A DNA stretch of 49,582 bases. Source: Paraburkholderia lacunae. Lineage in GTDB: Bacteria; Pseudomonadota; Gammaproteobacteria; Burkholderiales; Burkholderiaceae. The translations under genes were made by a program, and so were the position numbers. The stretch is taken from assembly GCF_003353175.1 (NCBI RefSeq), contig NZ_QHKS01000041.1:1-49582 (forward strand), given 5' to 3'. The notes under the pieces are model-generated. The model saw nothing but the letters and a program-made list of their open reading frames with translations. It was not told the DNA's origin and made no database searches. Of the stretch, positions 1 through 7,374 are shown one piece after another. Each line of letters starts with the position of its first letter. Position 1 is the stretch's first letter.

Positions 1-156
1 CAGTATGCAGACGCCAAGCTCGACGCCTTGTTCCGTCGCGCGCTGCTTGAGCCTGATAGCCGCGGCAAGACCCGCAGGGCCGCCGCCGACGATCACCACG
101 TCGTATTCCATCGACTCGCGCGGACCGTACTGCTCGATCAAAGTATCGTTTGCCAT
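1..156 (-). CDS. Electron transfer flavoprotein-ubiquinone oxidoreductase, N-terminal part (cut by window edge)
   Basis: Only the first 52 residues are in the window. They contain an FAD Rossmann signature, VVIVGGGPAGLAAAIRL, at about residues 20-36. It follows a short N-terminal lead of the kind found in ETF-QO, the membrane-associated FAD and 4Fe-4S enzyme that passes electrons from reduced ETF to ubiquinone. The ATG at 156 is 9 bp past the hutD-like stop, so this is the last visible gene of the operon running from 3776. Its position directly after etfB and etfA supports ETF-QO over another FAD oxidoreductase. The rest of the protein cannot be checked. Confidence 0.82.
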   Translation of the reverse strand, partial: MANDTLIEQYGPRESMEYDVVIVGGGPAGLAAAIRLKQRATEQGVELGVCIL

Positions 157-165
157 CGGTTCTTC

Positions 166-840
166 TCAGCGGTCCGCCAACGGTTCGATCGCAATCGACA
201 GCAGTCTCGCCTCCGGTCCGAGCGGACTGAGGTCCAGCGCTTCGTGCCGCTCTTCGAGCCATATTCCATTCATCGGCGCGAGCGAGACGTTGCGAAGCAA
301 CGAACTGGAGAGCGTCCATTGATCATCGACGGACAACAACAGCTGATTGGCCGCGGGCGTCACGCGCAACGAATGCGTATGGACGCCGACGCTCGCGCGG
401 CATGCGTCGCGCCGCGTCATGACGTTGAGCACATGGACCGGTTTGGCGGCCAAGGTCACCCACACGTGCAGATCGCCGGAAAACTGCACCGGTTGCCCCG
501 TGCGTGCAGTCAACTGGCCGTCCTGCGAATGCAGATCGACGGCACCGTCGTCGAGCAATACCAGCGTGCGGTCGAAGCCGGGAAACTGCGAAAACCTGGC
601 CCCGCCGCTGAGCGTGGCAAGGCTGACGCGCCAATGCACGCCTGCGTGATCCTCGGGCCCGCGCGCGATGGTCCGTGTGACGCCGCCGCCGTTCGCCCAC
701 GGTTCCGGCGCGAGACTGGCGCAATTGAAAAAACGCACGGCGGGCTGCGCTCCCGTGACCGGATGCGGCGAGGCCTTGCCGTGGTCCGATGAAGTCGATG
801 AGCCCGACGAGCTCGACTCGCCCGACAGATGAAGTGTCAT
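166..840 (-). CDS. HutD/Ves family protein
   Basis: The product is 224 aa and belongs to the HutD/Ves family of cupin-fold proteins. These are found in histidine-utilisation clusters and have no firmly established activity. The family core starts near residue 36, with FFNCASLAPEPWANGGGVTR, and is followed by stretches such as GFDRTLVLLDDGAVDLH and PVQFSGD. The first 30 residues are a Ser-rich, probably disordered lead. The ATG at 840 overlaps the etfA stop (ATGA), so translation is coupled to etfA. No hut enzymes are visible nearby. Here the gene sits between ETF and ETF-QO, which suggests a role in amine or amino-acid oxidation rather than in histidine breakdown specifically. Confidence 0.8.
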   Translation of the reverse strand: MTLHLSGESSSSGSSTSSDHGKASPHPVTGAQPAVRFFNCASLAPEPWANGGGVTRTIARGPEDHAGVHWRVSLATLSGGARFSQFPGFDRTLVLLDDGAVDLHSQDGQLTARTGQPVQFSGDLHVWVTLAAKPVHVLNVMTRRDACRASVGVHTHSLRVTPAANQLLLSVDDQWTLSSSLLRNVSLAPMNGIWLEERHEALDLSPLGPEARLLSIAIEPLADR

Positions 841-1787
841 CGGCCCGCGCCTCCCGCGCCGACATGCGCTTCGATCTCGCCCATCACCTCGAACAGATCG
901 CCCACGAGCCCGATGTCCGCGACAGAAAAAATCGGCGCATCCGGATCTTTATTGATCGCGACGATGATCTTCGAGTCCTTCATGCCGGCTAGATGCTGAA
1001 TCGCGCCGGAGATGCCGAACGCAAGGTAGACCTCGGGCGCGACCATCTTGCCGGTTTGCCCGACCTGCGCGGTATTCGGCGCATAGCCGGCATCCACCGC
1101 GGCACGCGATGCACCGAGCGCCGCGCCGATCTTTTCCGCCAATTCCCCGAGCCGCTCCATATTCTCCTTCGACGCAAGACCGCGCCCGCCCGCGACGACG
1201 ATCCGCGCGTCGGGCAACTCGCGGCCAGTCTGTGCCGAGGCCTGGCGTTCGACGAGCCGCGTCCTGTTGAAGCCAGCGATCGGTTCGAGCGTCGCGCGCA
1301 GGCCGTTGCCGCCGCTGTCGGCAGCGGGCGCGAACGACGAGGCTCGAATCGTCGCGAACGTCACGGCGCTCGCCGTACTCACGTTGGCGACGACGCTTCC
1401 CGCGTAGAGGCTGCGGACATACGAGCCTTCACCTTCTACAGCGATCACATCCGGAATGAACGCGCCGCCCGCCAGCGCCGCAGCGCGTGGCAGGGCGCTG
1501 CGGCCGAGCGTCCGATGACTCGCGGCGATCAGCGAATACGGTCCGTGCAACGCGTGCACCGCGTGCAACTGCGCGGCGAGCGTTTCAGGTACGACGTACT
1601 CGTTTGCAGCGCCTGCCATCGTCAGGACGCGTTCTACCCCGGCGATCTTTTCGACTGTGGCTGCCAACGCGGCATCCGGCACGAATACGTCGACCGGCAG
1701 GCCGCGTTGCCTGACCGCGGTGATGACGCGAAGCGTCGCGTCGGCCACGCGGCCGTTTTCGCTTTCGGCTACGACAAGGCTTCTCAT
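837..1787 (-). CDS. etfA: Electron transfer flavoprotein, alpha subunit
   Basis: The product is 316 aa, the usual EtfA length. The C-terminal FAD-binding domain is clear: VAGGRGLASKENMERLGELA near residue 200, then QVGQTGKMVAPEVYLAFGISGAIQHLAGMKDSKIIVAINKDPDAPIF, recognisable from its parts GISGAIQHLAGMKDSK and INKDPDAPIF. EtfA and EtfB form the soluble heterodimer that carries electrons from FAD dehydrogenases to ETF-QO. The ATG at 1787 overlaps the etfB stop by 4 bp, and the 3' end overlaps the hutD-like start. The position behind an FAD oxidoreductase gene suggests that enzyme is the electron donor. Confidence 0.95.
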   Translation of the reverse strand: MRSLVVAESENGRVADATLRVITAVRQRGLPVDVFVPDAALAATVEKIAGVERVLTMAGAANEYVVPETLAAQLHAVHALHGPYSLIAASHRTLGRSALPRAAALAGGAFIPDVIAVEGEGSYVRSLYAGSVVANVSTASAVTFATIRASSFAPAADSGGNGLRATLEPIAGFNRTRLVERQASAQTGRELPDARIVVAGGRGLASKENMERLGELAEKIGAALGASRAAVDAGYAPNTAQVGQTGKMVAPEVYLAFGISGAIQHLAGMKDSKIIVAINKDPDAPIFSVADIGLVGDLFEVMGEIEAHVGAGGAGR

Positions 1788-2563
1788 GTTGGCACTCCTG
1801 CCTGATCGAACACGTGCCGCTGCGTGAGCGCTGCAATGAGCGCGGCGCTGTCGGCGACCTTGATGCCGGGCTGGCGAACCGGCGGATCGCTGAGTTTGAC
1901 GATGTGGCTGCGGGGCGTCAGGTCGATTGCCAGCGTGGCGGCGTCGACGATCGCGAGCGGCTTCTGCTTCGCCTTGACGATGCTCGGCAAGGTCACGCGG
2001 CGCGGGTCGGCGAGACGCAGATCGGCGCTGATGACAGCCGGACCGTCGAGCAGCCACGTCGCCGTGCCGGTGTCGTCGCCGCACGAGACGGACCAGCCTG
2101 TGCCCTGCGCTGAGAGTGCGCCGGCGTTCAACGCCTGTGGCCAGTCGAGCAGGGCGGCGAGCATGGCGGCGACACCGCCGATGTCGCCGTCGATCGCCTG
2201 CTTGCCGCACAGCACGAGGCCGTATTCGCGACTCGCCATGTGAGCGTTCAGCAAACGCGCCACCGCCAGCGAATCGAGCGTGGAAGTCGCCGTTGCCGTA
2301 TCGATCAGCACGGCATCGTCCGCGCCCATTGCCAGCGCGGTGCGCAAGACGTCCTGGCTGGCTTGCGTGCCGCAGGTGATCACCGTCACTTTCGATGCGG
2401 CGCCGGCTTCCCTGAGTTGCAAGGCCTTTTCGACCGCGCACTCGTCGAACGGATTGAGCGACATCTTGAGGCCGGTGGTGTCGATTGCGCCGTTTGCGGC
2501 GACCCGCACGCGCACGTTGGCGTCCACCACGCGCTTGACCGGAACCAGAATGTTGATTGTCAT
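1784..2563 (-). CDS. etfB: Electron transfer flavoprotein, beta subunit
   Basis: The product is 259 aa. It opens with the family hallmark ILVPVKRVVDANVRVRV and carries MSLNPFDECAVEKALQLRE, LVLCGKQAIDGDIGGVA and the EtfB signature region ADLRLADPRRVTLPSIVKAK. It is the AMP-binding partner of EtfA. The ATG at 2563 is 25 bp downstream of the oxidoreductase stop. An upstream in-frame ATG would extend the protein into the neighbouring gene and lacks homology, so 2563 is preferred. The 4-bp ATGA overlap with etfA implies stoichiometric co-translation. Confidence 0.95.
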   Translation of the reverse strand: MTINILVPVKRVVDANVRVRVAANGAIDTTGLKMSLNPFDECAVEKALQLREAGAASKVTVITCGTQASQDVLRTALAMGADDAVLIDTATATSTLDSLAVARLLNAHMASREYGLVLCGKQAIDGDIGGVAAMLAALLDWPQALNAGALSAQGTGWSVSCGDDTGTATWLLDGPAVISADLRLADPRRVTLPSIVKAKQKPLAIVDAATLAIDLTPRSHIVKLSDPPVRQPGIKVADSAALIAALTQRHVFDQAGVPT

Positions 2564-2588
2564 GACGGGAGCATCCCTCGAGCGGAAA

Positions 2589-3776
2589 TCAGGAAACCGC
2601 GCCGGAGCCGTATTTGCCCACCAGCAGCGCGCCGCTGGCGAACCGGTCGAGCGCATAGGGTGCGAGCGAAACGTCGGTGGGCTGACCGAGCGCATGCTGG
2701 GCGAGAATCCTGCCGATGCCCGGCGAGAGCTTGAAGCCGTGCCCCGAGAAGCCGAAGCCGACCACGAGTCCCTCGATATCGGCGACCTTGCCCAACACCG
2801 GGTTCCAGTCAGGCGTCACGTCGTAGACGCCGGTCCACGACGAAGCGAGCCCCGCGGCTTCATAAGCGGGGAAGCGTTCGGCGACCTGGGCGCCGACTTC
2901 GGCGACATAGTCGAGCGAGATCTCGCCCTGTTCCGTTTCCGGCGAGTTCAGCGTTTCGCCGACCACGCCCTCGGACACGAGCATCTGGCTGCCGCCGTAG
3001 CTGCGGTAATAGAGCATGCCGGCCGAGCCCAGGTCCTTGAACGCCGGCATCTTGAACGAGTACGCGGCGCCCTCGCAGTCGAGTGCGAGCACCGTGTGAC
3101 GCTCCGGCTTGACCGGCAGCGGCACGCCGATCCAGTCAGCGAGTTCAGGCGTCCAGATGTTCTGGGTGCTGATGAGGGTGCCGCAACCGAAGTTGCCGGC
3201 ACTCGTCTGAACGCCGGTGATCCGGCGTCCTTCGCGGATGAGGCCGGTTACCGTGACGCCTTCCATGATCTTGACGCCGCGCCGGCGCGCCGAACGGGCA
3301 AAGCCGGTGGCGACCAGATAGGCGTCGGCAAAACCCGCTTCCGGTTCGAAGCCGATCAGCGCGGCGTCGTCGAAACTGGCGATCGGCAGGCGCTCGTGCG
3401 CCTCGCCCTTATCGAGCAACTGCACTTCGATGCCCATGTCCTGCTGCGCGGCGAGCGAAGCGCGCAGCGGCTCCAGCTTGTCGCCCTCGGGCGAGCAGAT
3501 CAGATAGCCGCATTTGACGAGGCCGCAGGACGCTTCGTCGTCGCCGACGTATTCGGCGAAGTTATTGAACGCCCACCACGACGAGCGCGCGAGCTCCACA
3601 TTCTGGCGTACCGAATAATGCGTGCGCAGCAGGCCGGACGATTGCGAGGTGGTGCCCGCGCCGATCGTGCCCTGCTCGATGACCAGCACGCTCTGCGCGC
3701 CTTGTGCGGCGAGATGATGGGCAACCGACGCGCCGATGACGCCAGCGCCGATCACGATGAAATCGTAGTGGCTCAT
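2589..3776 (-). CDS. FAD-dependent amino acid/amine oxidoreductase (DAO family, sarcosine oxidase beta-like)
   Basis: The product is 395 aa. It has an N-terminal FAD Rossmann motif, FIVIGAGVIGASVAHHLAAQG (start), at residues 5-25, and a C-terminal DAO signature, GLVVGFGFSGHGFKLSPGIG. Members oxidise secondary or tertiary N-methyl amino acids (sarcosine, dimethylglycine, N-methylglutamate) or D-amino acids. It lacks the tetrahydrofolate-binding C-terminal domain of sarcosine dehydrogenases. It leads the operon with etfB, etfA, the hutD-like gene and the ETF-QO gene, so it is probably a dehydrogenase that donates to ETF rather than an oxidase. A LysR gene lies divergent upstream. The substrate is not determinable from sequence. 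N-methylglutamate is a plausible candidate given the neighbouring amine genes. Confidence 0.85.
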   Translation of the reverse strand: MSHYDFIVIGAGVIGASVAHHLAAQGAQSVLVIEQGTIGAGTTSQSSGLLRTHYSVRQNVELARSSWWAFNNFAEYVGDDEASCGLVKCGYLICSPEGDKLEPLRASLAAQQDMGIEVQLLDKGEAHERLPIASFDDAALIGFEPEAGFADAYLVATGFARSARRRGVKIMEGVTVTGLIREGRRITGVQTSAGNFGCGTLISTQNIWTPELADWIGVPLPVKPERHTVLALDCEGAAYSFKMPAFKDLGSAGMLYYRSYGGSQMLVSEGVVGETLNSPETEQGEISLDYVAEVGAQVAERFPAYEAAGLASSWTGVYDVTPDWNPVLGKVADIEGLVVGFGFSGHGFKLSPGIGRILAQHALGQPTDVSLAPYALDRFASGALLVGKYGSGAVS

Positions 3777-3962
3777 GTGGACCTCTGTGTGGGCAATGAG
3801 GCGAATTCTAGGAAAACACCGGCCGCGTTAATTTTGTATTAGGCAAACTTATGGCGACCCAATGCAATTTCTCATCCTGAACACCGGTCGTGCAAACCTC
3901 GGCACCATGCTTTCGTGCCTCACGGTATGACCGGCAAGTCACCCACGCGAGCGGAGCATGCC
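3777..3962. promoter_or_regulatory. Divergent intergenic region between oxidoreductase-etf operon and LysR gene
   Basis: These 186 bp separate two divergent starts. They contain an AT-richer core near 3830-3850 (TTAATTTTGTATTAGG), the usual place for overlapping promoters and a LysR T-N11-A operator. I cannot fix the exact box by eye. A Shine-Dalgarno-like GCGGAG at 3951-3956 sits 6 bases before the LysR ATG at 3963. Confidence 0.4.
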
Positions 3963-4928
3963 ATGAGACGAACCCCGACCCCGATCGATCTGCGCGCGCT
4001 GCAGGCTTTCGTCGCCGTGTGCGACAGCGGCTCGATGACGGGCGCGGCGAAGCAGTTGGGCGTGAGCCAGAGCGCGGTCAGTCAGTCGATCGCGGCGTTG
4101 GAGCGCGACCAGGGCCTGACGCTGTTCGACCGGGAGAGCCGCCCGCCGAGGCCGAACGTGGCGGGGCGCGCGCTGCTCGAACTGGCGGGCCCGTTGATGG
4201 AGCATGCGCAGATGGTCAGCGCCCGCATCGGCGATGCCTCGCATACGGGCAAGATGCCGGTGCGGCTGGGTTGTGTCGATTCGTTCGCGGCGACGGTCGG
4301 CCCGGAACTGATTCGCGCGGTGTCGAATTCGGAGCGGCAGATTTCGATGTGGTCCGGCCTGACGCCGGGCCTGAGCAAGCAGTTGCACGACCGCGAACTG
4401 GATATAGCGATCTGCACGCAGACCACGCTGAACGACGCGCGGATCGTCGAGGTGCCGCTGTTTTCCGAAGCGTTCGTGGTGGTGGTTGCGCGCAGCCATC
4501 TGAGCGGACGCCGCCAGGTCGACTGGCGCACGCTCGCGCTGGAAATGCCGTTGATCCGCTACACGGCGCGCTCGGTGATCGGCCAGCAGATCGAGCGTTT
4601 CGCGCGGCACCTGGGCATCAACAGTCCGCGGCGTTACGAGTTCGACGCGACCGATCCGCTGCTGAGTCTGGTGGCGGCGCGCGTGGGTTTCGCGATTTCG
4701 ACGCCCTTGTGTTTGTGGCAGGCCCGTCAGTATCTGGACGATATCGCGGTGATGCCGCTGCCGCCGAGCGGCCTCGGGCGGCGCGATTTCTTTCTGCTGC
4801 ACCGCCAGGGCGAATGGGATCAGTTCGCCGGCGATATCGTCATGCTCACGCGCGGCGTGCTGGACAACGCGATCCAGCCGTCGCTGGCGCGCGCGCTGCC
4901 CGATCTGCCGGAAGACGCGTTGCGCTGA
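3963..4928 (+). CDS. LysR family transcriptional regulator
   Basis: The product is 321 aa from the ATG at 3963. This start is chosen because GCGGAG lies 6 bases upstream; an in-frame ATG at 3915 has no such site. The N-terminal winged HTH spans about residues 8-65 (LRALQAFVAVCDSGSMTGAA, then KQLGVSQSAVSQSIAALER). A substrate-binding domain fills the rest, with a typical LysR C-terminal half. The gene is divergent from the FAD oxidoreductase-etf operon, the standard LysR arrangement, so it probably controls that operon with an amine or amino-acid coinducer. The target and the ligand are inferences. Confidence 0.9.
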   Translation: MRRTPTPIDLRALQAFVAVCDSGSMTGAAKQLGVSQSAVSQSIAALERDQGLTLFDRESRPPRPNVAGRALLELAGPLMEHAQMVSARIGDASHTGKMPVRLGCVDSFAATVGPELIRAVSNSERQISMWSGLTPGLSKQLHDRELDIAICTQTTLNDARIVEVPLFSEAFVVVVARSHLSGRRQVDWRTLALEMPLIRYTARSVIGQQIERFARHLGINSPRRYEFDATDPLLSLVAARVGFAISTPLCLWQARQYLDDIAVMPLPPSGLGRRDFFLLHRQGEWDQFAGDIVMLTRGVLDNAIQPSLARALPDLPEDALR

Positions 4929-5280
4929 CCCGAGGGAGATGGATCGCAAGTCGCCGTCGACGCGCGCGCCGCGCAGCTACAGCCGGTCTTGCGAAGCAGG
5001 GCAGAGGTATCGCTGCACGCGTTTCGGGCGCTATCACGCCGTTTGTATAAGCATTGCTTCTGACACTGTTTAACCGCACACCTCGTTCTTGTGCAAAGTC
5101 GCACCACTCGCGACGAAGATGTGCACCGCAGTCAAGCCAGCGAGCGCTTCAGCCCAAATGCCGACGAAGCCTCATTGCGCATAAAGCGTTTATTGGCGGG
5201 AATTTTTGATTCACGCAGTTAAACATGGCACAAACGTTGCATTGTTTTACCTGCCGGTCGTGGACGGACGCAGCGACTGA
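4929..5280. other. 352-bp intergenic region without a supported gene; carries a sigma-54-type promoter
   Basis: No coding sequence with recognisable homology was found. Visible elements are GTGC-N6-GCAC at 5091-5104, a GTGCAC palindrome at 5121-5126, a short dyad ATAAA-GCG-TTTAT at 5181-5193, and a sigma-54-like promoter at 5226-5241. The two flanking genes converge here. A plus-strand promoter in this position is therefore unexpected. Confidence 0.6.
5226..5241 (+). promoter_or_regulatory. Sigma-54 (RpoN) -24/-12 promoter candidate
   Basis: TGGCACAAACGTTGCA matches the RpoN consensus TGGCACG-N4-TTGCW at all positions except the G after TGGCAC. The GG and GC dinucleotides have the required spacing. 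Transcription would start near 5253 and run right, antisense through the XRE-cupin gene (5281-5883) towards the glutamine synthetase-like operon at 5975. GTGC/GCAC dyads 100-135 bp upstream (5091-5126) are at a suitable distance for an enhancer protein. They do not match the NtrC site exactly. Confidence 0.55.
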
Positions 5281-5883
5281 TCAGTCGGCGCCCGATTGCG
5301 GGTACACAAAGATCGACAGGAATTGAATGGGCGTCTTGATCAGACGTTCAGGACCGTGCGGTATCTCGCCCTGGAAGGTGAGGGTGTCGCCGGGATGGAG
5401 GATGTAGGTTTGCTGTCCGTGGCGGTATTCGATCACGCCCTTGAGCATGTGGATGAATTCGGTGCCCGGATGCTCGAACACAGGGAAGCGTTCGGCTTCG
5501 TCCTCCATCGTGATCAGGAAGGGTTCGAAGAGCTTGCGCGGACCCTGGTCGTAAGCGAGCAGGTGATAGGTGTGACCGCGTTTGGTGCCTTTGCGGACCA
5601 CCTCCATGCCGGCGCCTTTTTTGACGAGCTGTGCACCGCCTTGCGGTACGTCGAAATTGCGGAACAGCGCGGAGAGCGACACACCGAGCGCCTGGGCGAT
5701 GCGGTTGAGCACGTCGAGGCCTGCGGAGGTCTGCGCGTTCTCGATCTTCGAGAGCATGCCGCGGCTGATGCCGGCCTGCGCGGAGACCTGGGCGATCGTC
5801 AGACCGTGGCGCTGGCGTAGCTCGCGGATGGTAATGCCGAGGTAGCGTTCGAGCGGCGTTTTGTTGTCTTCACCGGTTTGCAT
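5281..5883 (-). CDS. XRE family transcriptional regulator with C-terminal cupin domain
   Basis: The product is 200 aa from the ATG at 5883. An upstream in-frame extension would run past the divergent start at 5975 and has no family similarity. The N-terminal HTH is at about residues 14-70 (GITIRELRQRHGLTIAQVSA, then GISRGMLSKIENAQTS). The C-terminal cupin spans about 115-190 (PFLITMEDEAERFPVFEHPG and GDTLTFQGEIPHGPERL). This HTH-cupin architecture is typical of PuuR-like regulators of amine and amino-acid catabolism, where the cupin senses a small ligand. The gene is divergent from the GlnT/GmaS-glx operon with 91 bp between starts, so it probably controls that operon and itself. Confidence 0.92.
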   Translation of the reverse strand: MQTGEDNKTPLERYLGITIRELRQRHGLTIAQVSAQAGISRGMLSKIENAQTSAGLDVLNRIAQALGVSLSALFRNFDVPQGGAQLVKKGAGMEVVRKGTKRGHTYHLLAYDQGPRKLFEPFLITMEDEAERFPVFEHPGTEFIHMLKGVIEYRHGQQTYILHPGDTLTFQGEIPHGPERLIKTPIQFLSIFVYPQSGAD

Positions 5884-5949
5884 GTAGGCCTCATGGAAAA
5901 GGAAAGCGTAGCAGATCGCAGCGCCGGGTCGCGCGCGGAGAGTTTCACT

Positions 5950-5961
5950 AACAATGTTGTT
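5950..5961. promoter_or_regulatory. Candidate operator dyad between XRE-cupin gene and glutamine synthetase-like operon
   Basis: AACAA-TG-TTGTT is a 5-bp inverted repeat with a 2-bp centre. It is just upstream of the Shine-Dalgarno AAGGAG (5964-5969) of the plus-strand gene, within the 91-bp divergent promoter region. Its location suits repression of the plus-strand operon by the XRE-cupin protein. Assignment to that regulator is inference. Confidence 0.35.
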
Positions 5962-5974
5962 GCAAGGAGTGGCG

Positions 5975-7363
5975 ATGAACCTGAACGATGCGAGCAAGCT
6001 GCCGGTCAACGAACTCGGATGCGTGCCCCGCTTCGGCTCGGCGGAAGAGGCGCAAGCTTATCTGACGCAGCAGGGCGTGAAGTACGTGCTGGCGCAGTTT
6101 GTCGATATTCATGGCGTGGCCAAGGCGAAATCGGTGCCGGTCAGTCATCTGAAGAGCGTGTTGAAAGCGGGCGCCGGTTTCGCGGGGTTTGCGATCTGGG
6201 GTGTCGGTATCGAGCCGAACGGTCCCGACTACATGGCCGTCGGCGAGCTGGCGACGCTCACGCCGGTGCCGTGGCAGCCGGGTCTGGCACGGATCGTCTG
6301 CGACGGTCACGTGAATGGCGAGGCGTGGCAATACGATTCGCGTGTGACGCTGAAGAAGCAGGTTGCGCGGATGACCGAGCGCAACTGGACGCTCTTCACA
6401 GGTCTTGAGCCGGAATTCTCGCTGCTGCGCCGTTCGGCGTCCGGCACGCTGGAGCCGTGCGATCCGAGCGATACGCTCGCCAAGCCGTGCTACGACTACA
6501 AGGGCCTCTCGCGCACGCGCGTCTTCCTGGAAAAGCTCACCGAATCGATGCGCGCGGTCGGCATCGACGTCTATCAGATCGATCACGAAGACGCCAACGG
6601 GCAGTTCGAAATCAACTACACGTACACCGATTGCCTGACCTCATGCGATCACTACGTGTTCTTCAAGATGGCGGCCTCCGAGATCGCCAATGAACTCGGC
6701 ATGATCTGCTCGTTCATGCCGAAGCCGTTCGCGAACCGTCCGGGCAACGGCATGCATATGCATATGTCGATCGGCGACGGCGAGCGCAACCTGTTCGCCG
6801 ATCCCGCCGACAAGCTCGGCATGGGGCTTTCGTCGCTCGGCTACCAGTTCACGGCCGGCCTGCTCGCGCACGCACCGGCGCTGACGGCGCTGTGCAATCC
6901 GACGGTGAACTCGTACAAGCGCCTCGTGGTCGGCCGCTCGCTGACGGGCGCAACGTGGGCGCCGGCCTACATCAGCTATGGCGACAACAACCGTTCGACG
7001 ATGGTGCGCATGCCTGGCGAGCGGATCGAACTGCGCCTGCCCGACGGCGCATGCAATCCCTATCTCGCGACGGCGGCCGTGATCGCGGCGGGACTCGACG
7101 GCATCGACCGCGGCATGTCGCCGGGCGAACCGGCTAACGAAAACCTGTACGAGTGGTCGCCCGCGCGGCTGTCGGAACACGGCATCGGCGTGCTGCCGCA
7201 AAACCTCGAACAGGCGCTCGACGCACTCGAAAGCGACCGTGTGGTCTGCGACGCGCTCGGCCCGGTTGCCGACGAATTCCTCAAGCTCAAACGGATGGAG
7301 TGGCTCGAATACATGCGCCACGTGTCGGACTGGGAACTGAAGACCTACCTCGAATTTTTCTAA
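5975..7363 (+). CDS. Glutamine synthetase-like ligase (type III GlnT / gamma-glutamylmethylamide synthetase GmaS type)
   Basis: The product is 462 aa. The ATG at 5975 follows AAGGAG by 5 bases; the in-frame ATG at 5954 lacks a ribosome site. The catalytic domain shows TGLEPEFSLL, DHEDANGQFEINY, GNGMHMHMSI and NPTVNSYKRLVVG, the ATP- and glutamate-binding loops of glutamine synthetase. The N-terminal beta-grasp part includes QGVKYVLAQFVDIHGVAKAK. GlnT and GmaS enzymes are sister groups of this length. GmaS ligates methylamine to glutamate, and GlnT uses ammonia. The next three genes are the N-methylglutamate-synthase-type subunits, and TMA/DMA demethylation genes lie nearby. That context favours GmaS activity, but sequence reading alone cannot separate the two. 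Confidence 0.85.
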   Translation: MNLNDASKLPVNELGCVPRFGSAEEAQAYLTQQGVKYVLAQFVDIHGVAKAKSVPVSHLKSVLKAGAGFAGFAIWGVGIEPNGPDYMAVGELATLTPVPWQPGLARIVCDGHVNGEAWQYDSRVTLKKQVARMTERNWTLFTGLEPEFSLLRRSASGTLEPCDPSDTLAKPCYDYKGLSRTRVFLEKLTESMRAVGIDVYQIDHEDANGQFEINYTYTDCLTSCDHYVFFKMAASEIANELGMICSFMPKPFANRPGNGMHMHMSIGDGERNLFADPADKLGMGLSSLGYQFTAGLLAHAPALTALCNPTVNSYKRLVVGRSLTGATWAPAYISYGDNNRSTMVRMPGERIELRLPDGACNPYLATAAVIAAGLDGIDRGMSPGEPANENLYEWSPARLSEHGIGVLPQNLEQALDALESDRVVCDALGPVADEFLKLKRMEWLEYMRHVSDWELKTYLEFF

Positions 7364-7374
7364 GGAGAACCACA

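Noticed and set aside
2280..3842. A 520-codon plus-strand frame opposite etfB and the FAD oxidoreductase
   Set aside because: It has no homology-like motifs and covers two genes with strong signatures on the other strand.
5091..5126. NtrC binding sites upstream of the sigma-54 element
   Set aside because: GTGC-N6-GCAC is in the inverse orientation to the NtrC consensus (GCAC-N-GTGC), so I report it only as a possible enhancer region, not as an NtrC site.
7153..7374. N-terminal extension of the amidotransferase gene back into the ligase gene
   Set aside because: The N-terminal Cys nucleophile must follow the initiator Met. MCGIVG at 7375 with AAGGAG upstream is therefore the real start.
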